Origin: URHD0088 sp041488295
GTDB lineage: Bacteria > Pseudomonadota > Alphaproteobacteria > ATCC43930 > CGMCC-115725
Assembly (NCBI GenBank): GCA_041488295.1
Contig: JBGPOZ010000213.1
Location: 1-8,369, forward strand
Length of the DNA stretch: 8,369 nt
Reading direction: 5' to 3'
The first letter of the stretch is position 1. Every line of letters starts with the position of its first letter. This document shows positions 6,389 through 8,369 of this stretch, piece after piece. The translations under genes were made by a program, and so were the position numbers. The notes under the pieces were generated by a model. That model was not told where the DNA came from, did no database searches, and saw only the letters and a list, made by a program, of their open reading frames with translations.

Positions 6389-7035
6389 AACGCTTTCTGC
6401 AGGAAGCGCCCGCCGGCTTTCAATCCCTCTTCGTCGATGCCGTGCTGCAGGCCGCGCCGGGCCATGGTCTCGACCGGAACACCGGCCGCCTCGAGGGCCG
6501 ATCTCGCCATGCCCATCGCCTGAAACGGGACGATCGGGTCGGCATCGCCGTGGACCAGCATGACAGGCGGCTTCGACCGGATCTCCGCCTGGAGCGTGTC
6601 GGCGCCGATGAGGGCTCCCGAGAAGCCGAGGATGCCGGCGACCTGTTCCGCGCGGCGCAGACCGACATAGAGCGCCATCATCGTTCCTTGCGAGAAACCG
6701 ACCAGGGCGAGGTCCTTTTCGGCGAGCCCGCGCTTTTCCAGCGCTTTGTCGACAAACGCATCTAGGGTCGGCGCCGCGGCACGCACACCAGCGAGGATCG
6801 CCGCCGGCGCGCGATCCTGCAGACTGAACCATTGAAATCCGAACGGCCCCATATCGCAGGGGAACGGCGCGTTGGGCGAGAGGAACTCTGCCTCCGGCAG
6901 GAGACGAGACCAATAGGGAGCGAGTCCGATGAGATCGTTCCCGTCGGCCCCGAGGCCATGCAGCAATATGACCAGTTGTCGGGGCTTGCCGCCGGACGCC
7001 GGAGGATGCGAGGGGCCGCTGAGGGTCGGCAGCAT
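6379..7035 (-). CDS. Alpha/beta-hydrolase carboxylesterase (phospholipase/carboxylesterase family), 218 aa
   Basis: This is a compact cytoplasmic serine hydrolase of the Abhydrolase_2 (carboxylesterase/acyl-protein thioesterase-like) family, which cleaves short acyl esters or thioesters. The order of motifs is complete: oxyanion-loop LLHGLGADGND (residues 24-34), nucleophile elbow GFSQG at 113-117 with S115, the acid in HGDADPIVP (162-170, D166), and the catalytic H198 in LQHGID. The length of 218 aa is normal for the family. ATG at 7033-7035 (minus strand) has AAGGAA about 10 nt upstream. It reads away from gluQ and towards the glycan cluster, so it shares no transcript with either. The physiological substrate cannot be read from sequence. 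Confidence 0.9.
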   Translation of the reverse strand: MLPTLSGPSHPPASGGKPRQLVILLHGLGADGNDLIGLAPYWSRLLPEAEFLSPNAPFPCDMGPFGFQWFSLQDRAPAAILAGVRAAAPTLDAFVDKALEKRGLAEKDLALVGFSQGTMMALYVGLRRAEQVAGILGFSGALIGADTLQAEIRSKPPVMLVHGDADPIVPFQAMGMARSALEAAGVPVETMARRGLQHGIDEEGLKAGGRFLQKAFQG

Positions 7036-7127
7036 GCGGATCGGGTTCCTTACGCAGGAAGAGAGGTCGGCTCACTGACGCGGAGGGATAGCCCAATCCG
7101 TCACCGCCTGTCATCCTCTGGCTCGTG
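7036..7127. promoter_or_regulatory. Divergent intergenic region between esterase and gluQ
   Basis: These 92 bp must hold the start signals of both divergent genes. TTCCT (7046-7050) and AGGAA (7056-7060) form a small inverted repeat that includes the esterase ribosome-binding site, seen on the minus strand as AAGGAA. No clear -10/-35 pair or known operator is visible, and no strong ribosome-binding site precedes gluQ. Confidence 0.35.
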
Positions 7128-8000
7128 ATGCCCGCCGCCGTCACCCGTTTTGCGCCGAGCCCGACGGGGCTCCTTCACCTCGGCCATGCCCATGCCGCGC
7201 TCTTTGCCTCGCACCGCGCCCGGGCGGAGGGCGGCCGGTTCCTGCTTCGTCTCGAGGACATCGACGCGACGCGCTGCCGGCCGGACTTTGCCGAAGCGAT
7301 CATCGAGGATCTCTCGTGGCTGGGACTCGATTGGGACGGGCCGGTGCGGCGGCAATCGGCATGCTTTGCCGATTACCGCGCGGCGCTTGCGCGGATCGAG
7401 GCGATGGGCTTGCTCTATCCGTGCTTTTGCACGCGTGCCGAGATCGCCGCCGAGATCGCCCGCGCCGGGAACGCTCCGCATCGGTCCGAGGACACGCTCT
7501 ATCCCGGCACCTGCCGCAACCGCAGCGCCGACGAGCGGGCGCAGCGGGTCGGCTCTGGGGAACCCTACGCGCTGCGGCTCGATCTTGCCGCGTCCTTGGC
7601 GCAAACGGGTGCGCTCGTCTGGGAGGATGAACTCGCCGGACGCGTCGCCCTCGACCCCACGAGCCACGGCGACGTCGTGCTCGCGCGCAAGGAGGTGCCG
7701 ACGAGCTACCACCTTGCCGTTACCGTCGATGACGCGCTCCAAGGCGTCACCTTGGTGACGCGGGGCGACGATCTCTTCGCGGCAACGCACGTTCACCGCC
7801 TGCTGCAGGCGCTGCTCGACCTTCCGGTCCCGCGCTATCACCACCACAAGCTGCTGACCGACGCGAATGGCCGGCGCTTCGCCAAGCGCGACCGCGCGCT
7901 CACCCTTGCGTCCTTGCGCGCGGCCGGACGCAGCCCGGCCGAAGTGAGGGCGATGGCGGGATTTCAAGATCGTCCGGCTTTAGATCGGAGGAACGTTTGA
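7128..8000 (+). CDS. gluQ: Glutamyl-Q tRNA(Asp) synthetase, 290 aa
   Basis: This is a truncated glutamyl-tRNA synthetase paralogue that attaches glutamate to the queuosine base at the wobble position of tRNA(Asp), not to a tRNA 3' end. The class I signature is at SPTGLLHLGHAHAA (residues 11-24, HIGH form HLGH at 17-20). The zinc site is C99-x-C101 followed by Y125-x3-C129, as in the family. The KMSKS equivalent is GRRFAKRD (248-255), the typical degenerate version. The anticodon-binding domain of normal GluRS is absent, as expected, and 290 aa is normal. ATG at 7128 is preferred; GTG at 7125 immediately before it is a possible alternative, and neither has a strong Shine-Dalgarno. The last residues and the stop codon run into the left end of the palindromic repeat, so the C-terminal tail may have been altered by it. 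Confidence 0.92.
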   Translation: MPAAVTRFAPSPTGLLHLGHAHAALFASHRARAEGGRFLLRLEDIDATRCRPDFAEAIIEDLSWLGLDWDGPVRRQSACFADYRAALARIEAMGLLYPCFCTRAEIAAEIARAGNAPHRSEDTLYPGTCRNRSADERAQRVGSGEPYALRLDLAASLAQTGALVWEDELAGRVALDPTSHGDVVLARKEVPTSYHLAVTVDDALQGVTLVTRGDDLFAATHVHRLLQALLDLPVPRYHHHKLLTDANGRRFAKRDRALTLASLRAAGRSPAEVRAMAGFQDRPALDRRNV

Positions 8001-8186
8001 ACCACGAAGGCACGAAGAACACGAAGAAATAATCTCGAGGGGGATGGAGAGACGATTTGGGATGTCTTGATCAGGAAAGTGGCGCCTTCGGCGCCAATCA
8101 ACCCATTCCTATATCCCCAATCATCTTCTATCCCCACAAGGCGCTTTTTCTTCGTGTTCTTCGTGCCTTCGTGGTTCGAGCGTTTC
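7990..8186. repeat. Nested 197-bp palindromic element between gluQ and NUDIX gene
   Basis: Outer arms 7999-8029 and 8147-8177 are perfect 31-bp reverse complements, each holding three ACGAAG hexamers (left copies at 8004, 8012 and 8021). Pairing continues outward to about 7990/8186 with G-T wobbles. An inner imperfect stem pairs about 8040-8065 with 8111-8135, and the centre is TGGCGCC-TTC-GGCGCCA (8080-8096). The outer and inner repeats share the same centre, 8088, so this is one long folded unit. The ACGAAG-type arm resembles a dispersed repeat that I recall from many bacteria. The element fills the whole space between two convergent genes and could end transcription from both sides or be a non-autonomous mobile repeat; neither role is shown. 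The gene-free part is about 186 bp. Confidence 0.85.
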
Positions 8187-8369
8187 CTAATCCAGCGGGC
8201 GGCGCAACCCCGTCACGAGATCGAGATAGTCGGGGTCATCGAGCGTGATGAGGCCGCGGCGCAGCGCGAAGTCGATGATGACGAGATTGACGTTGAACTT
8301 GAACGCCTCGCCGTCACGCACGAGGGCGACGACCTCCGCGGCGGGCATCAATCGGAACTCGGCGATCTC
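8187..8369 (-). CDS. NUDIX hydrolase, C-terminal part (5' end outside window)
   Basis: This frame is open from the right edge of the window to a TAG at 8187-8189 and gives 60 residues. It begins EIAEFRLMPAAEV, continues with FKFNVNLVIIDFALRRG and ends with a DDPDYLDL segment. The pattern of an EFRW-like strand followed by a FKFNV helix is what I recognise as the C-terminal part of alphaproteobacterial NUDIX hydrolases, which cleave nucleoside diphosphates linked to another group. The diagnostic NUDIX box lies upstream and is not in the window, so the call rests on the tail alone. It is convergent with gluQ, and its stop codon directly abuts the palindromic element. Confidence 0.55.
   Translation of the reverse strand, partial: EIAEFRLMPAAEVVALVRDGEAFKFNVNLVIIDFALRRGLITLDDPDYLDLVTGLRRPLD

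Noticed and set aside
6371..7144. 257-codon minus-strand frame overlapping the esterase
   Set aside because: It lies in another frame of the same strand; the esterase frame has the full Ser-Asp-His triad.
7101..7967. 288-codon minus-strand frame opposite gluQ
   Set aside because: It is an antisense shadow without motifs; gluQ has the HIGH, zinc and KMSKS-like motifs.
7999..8177. CRISPR-like array because of repeated ACGAAG units
   Set aside because: The units are hexamers 8-9 bp apart arranged as one inverted pair, with no 20-40 bp spacers and no cas genes.
7990..8186. Insertion sequence remnant
   Set aside because: There are inverted ends but no transposase fragment and no visible target duplication; at most this is a non-autonomous palindromic repeat.
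8057..8248. 63-codon plus-strand frame reading through the palindrome
   Set aside because: Its hydrophobic middle is simply the translated CTTCGT-rich repeat arm, and it runs opposite the NUDIX tail; there is no ribosome-binding site.

Overview
This 8.4-kb window is GC-rich throughout (strong third-position G/C bias, with long open frames on the antisense strand). It most resembles the chromosome of an alphaproteobacterium, probably of the order Hyphomicrobiales (Rhizobiales). That placement is inferred from protein style, from the C-rich palindromic repeat, and from the pairing of a PilZ protein with membrane glycosyltransferases. There is no rRNA, tRNA, CRISPR array, transposase or phage gene.

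Layout, left to right. (1) A short AT-richer leader and a small PilZ-domain protein (87-410, +). (2) A 275-bp gap with no convincing gene. (3) A three-gene surface-glycan cluster on the + strand: a large membrane protein fusing an N-terminal clan GH-A-like glycosidase to a family-2 glycosyltransferase and a membrane C-terminus (686-3274); a full-length ABC exporter half-transporter (3437-5215); and a GT-B-like glycosyltransferase-type protein (5202-6365) that starts at a TTG inside the end of the ABC gene. The first two genes are separated by a C/G-rich palindromic repeat with G-quadruplex potential (3304-3404). (4) An alpha/beta-hydrolase carboxylesterase on the minus strand (6379-7035), convergent with the glycan cluster. 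(5) Glutamyl-Q tRNA(Asp) synthetase gluQ (7128-8000, +), divergent from the esterase. (6) A roughly 197-bp nested palindrome (7990-8186) that fills the whole space between gluQ and the next gene. (7) The C-terminal 60 codons of a probable NUDIX hydrolase on the minus strand, running off the right edge (8187-8369).

Taken together, genes 3a-3c look like a synthesis-and-export module for an oligo- or polysaccharide or glycolipid: GT2 and the GT-B-like protein would build it, the GH domain would trim, branch or transglycosylate it, and the ABC transporter would move it across the inner membrane. The PilZ protein upstream could couple it to cyclic di-GMP. These functional links are inferred from gene neighbourhood. 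The remaining genes are ordinary housekeeping or metabolic genes. The least ordinary items are the GH-GT2 fusion cluster and the two palindromic repeats, one inside the cluster and one bridging gluQ and the NUDIX gene.
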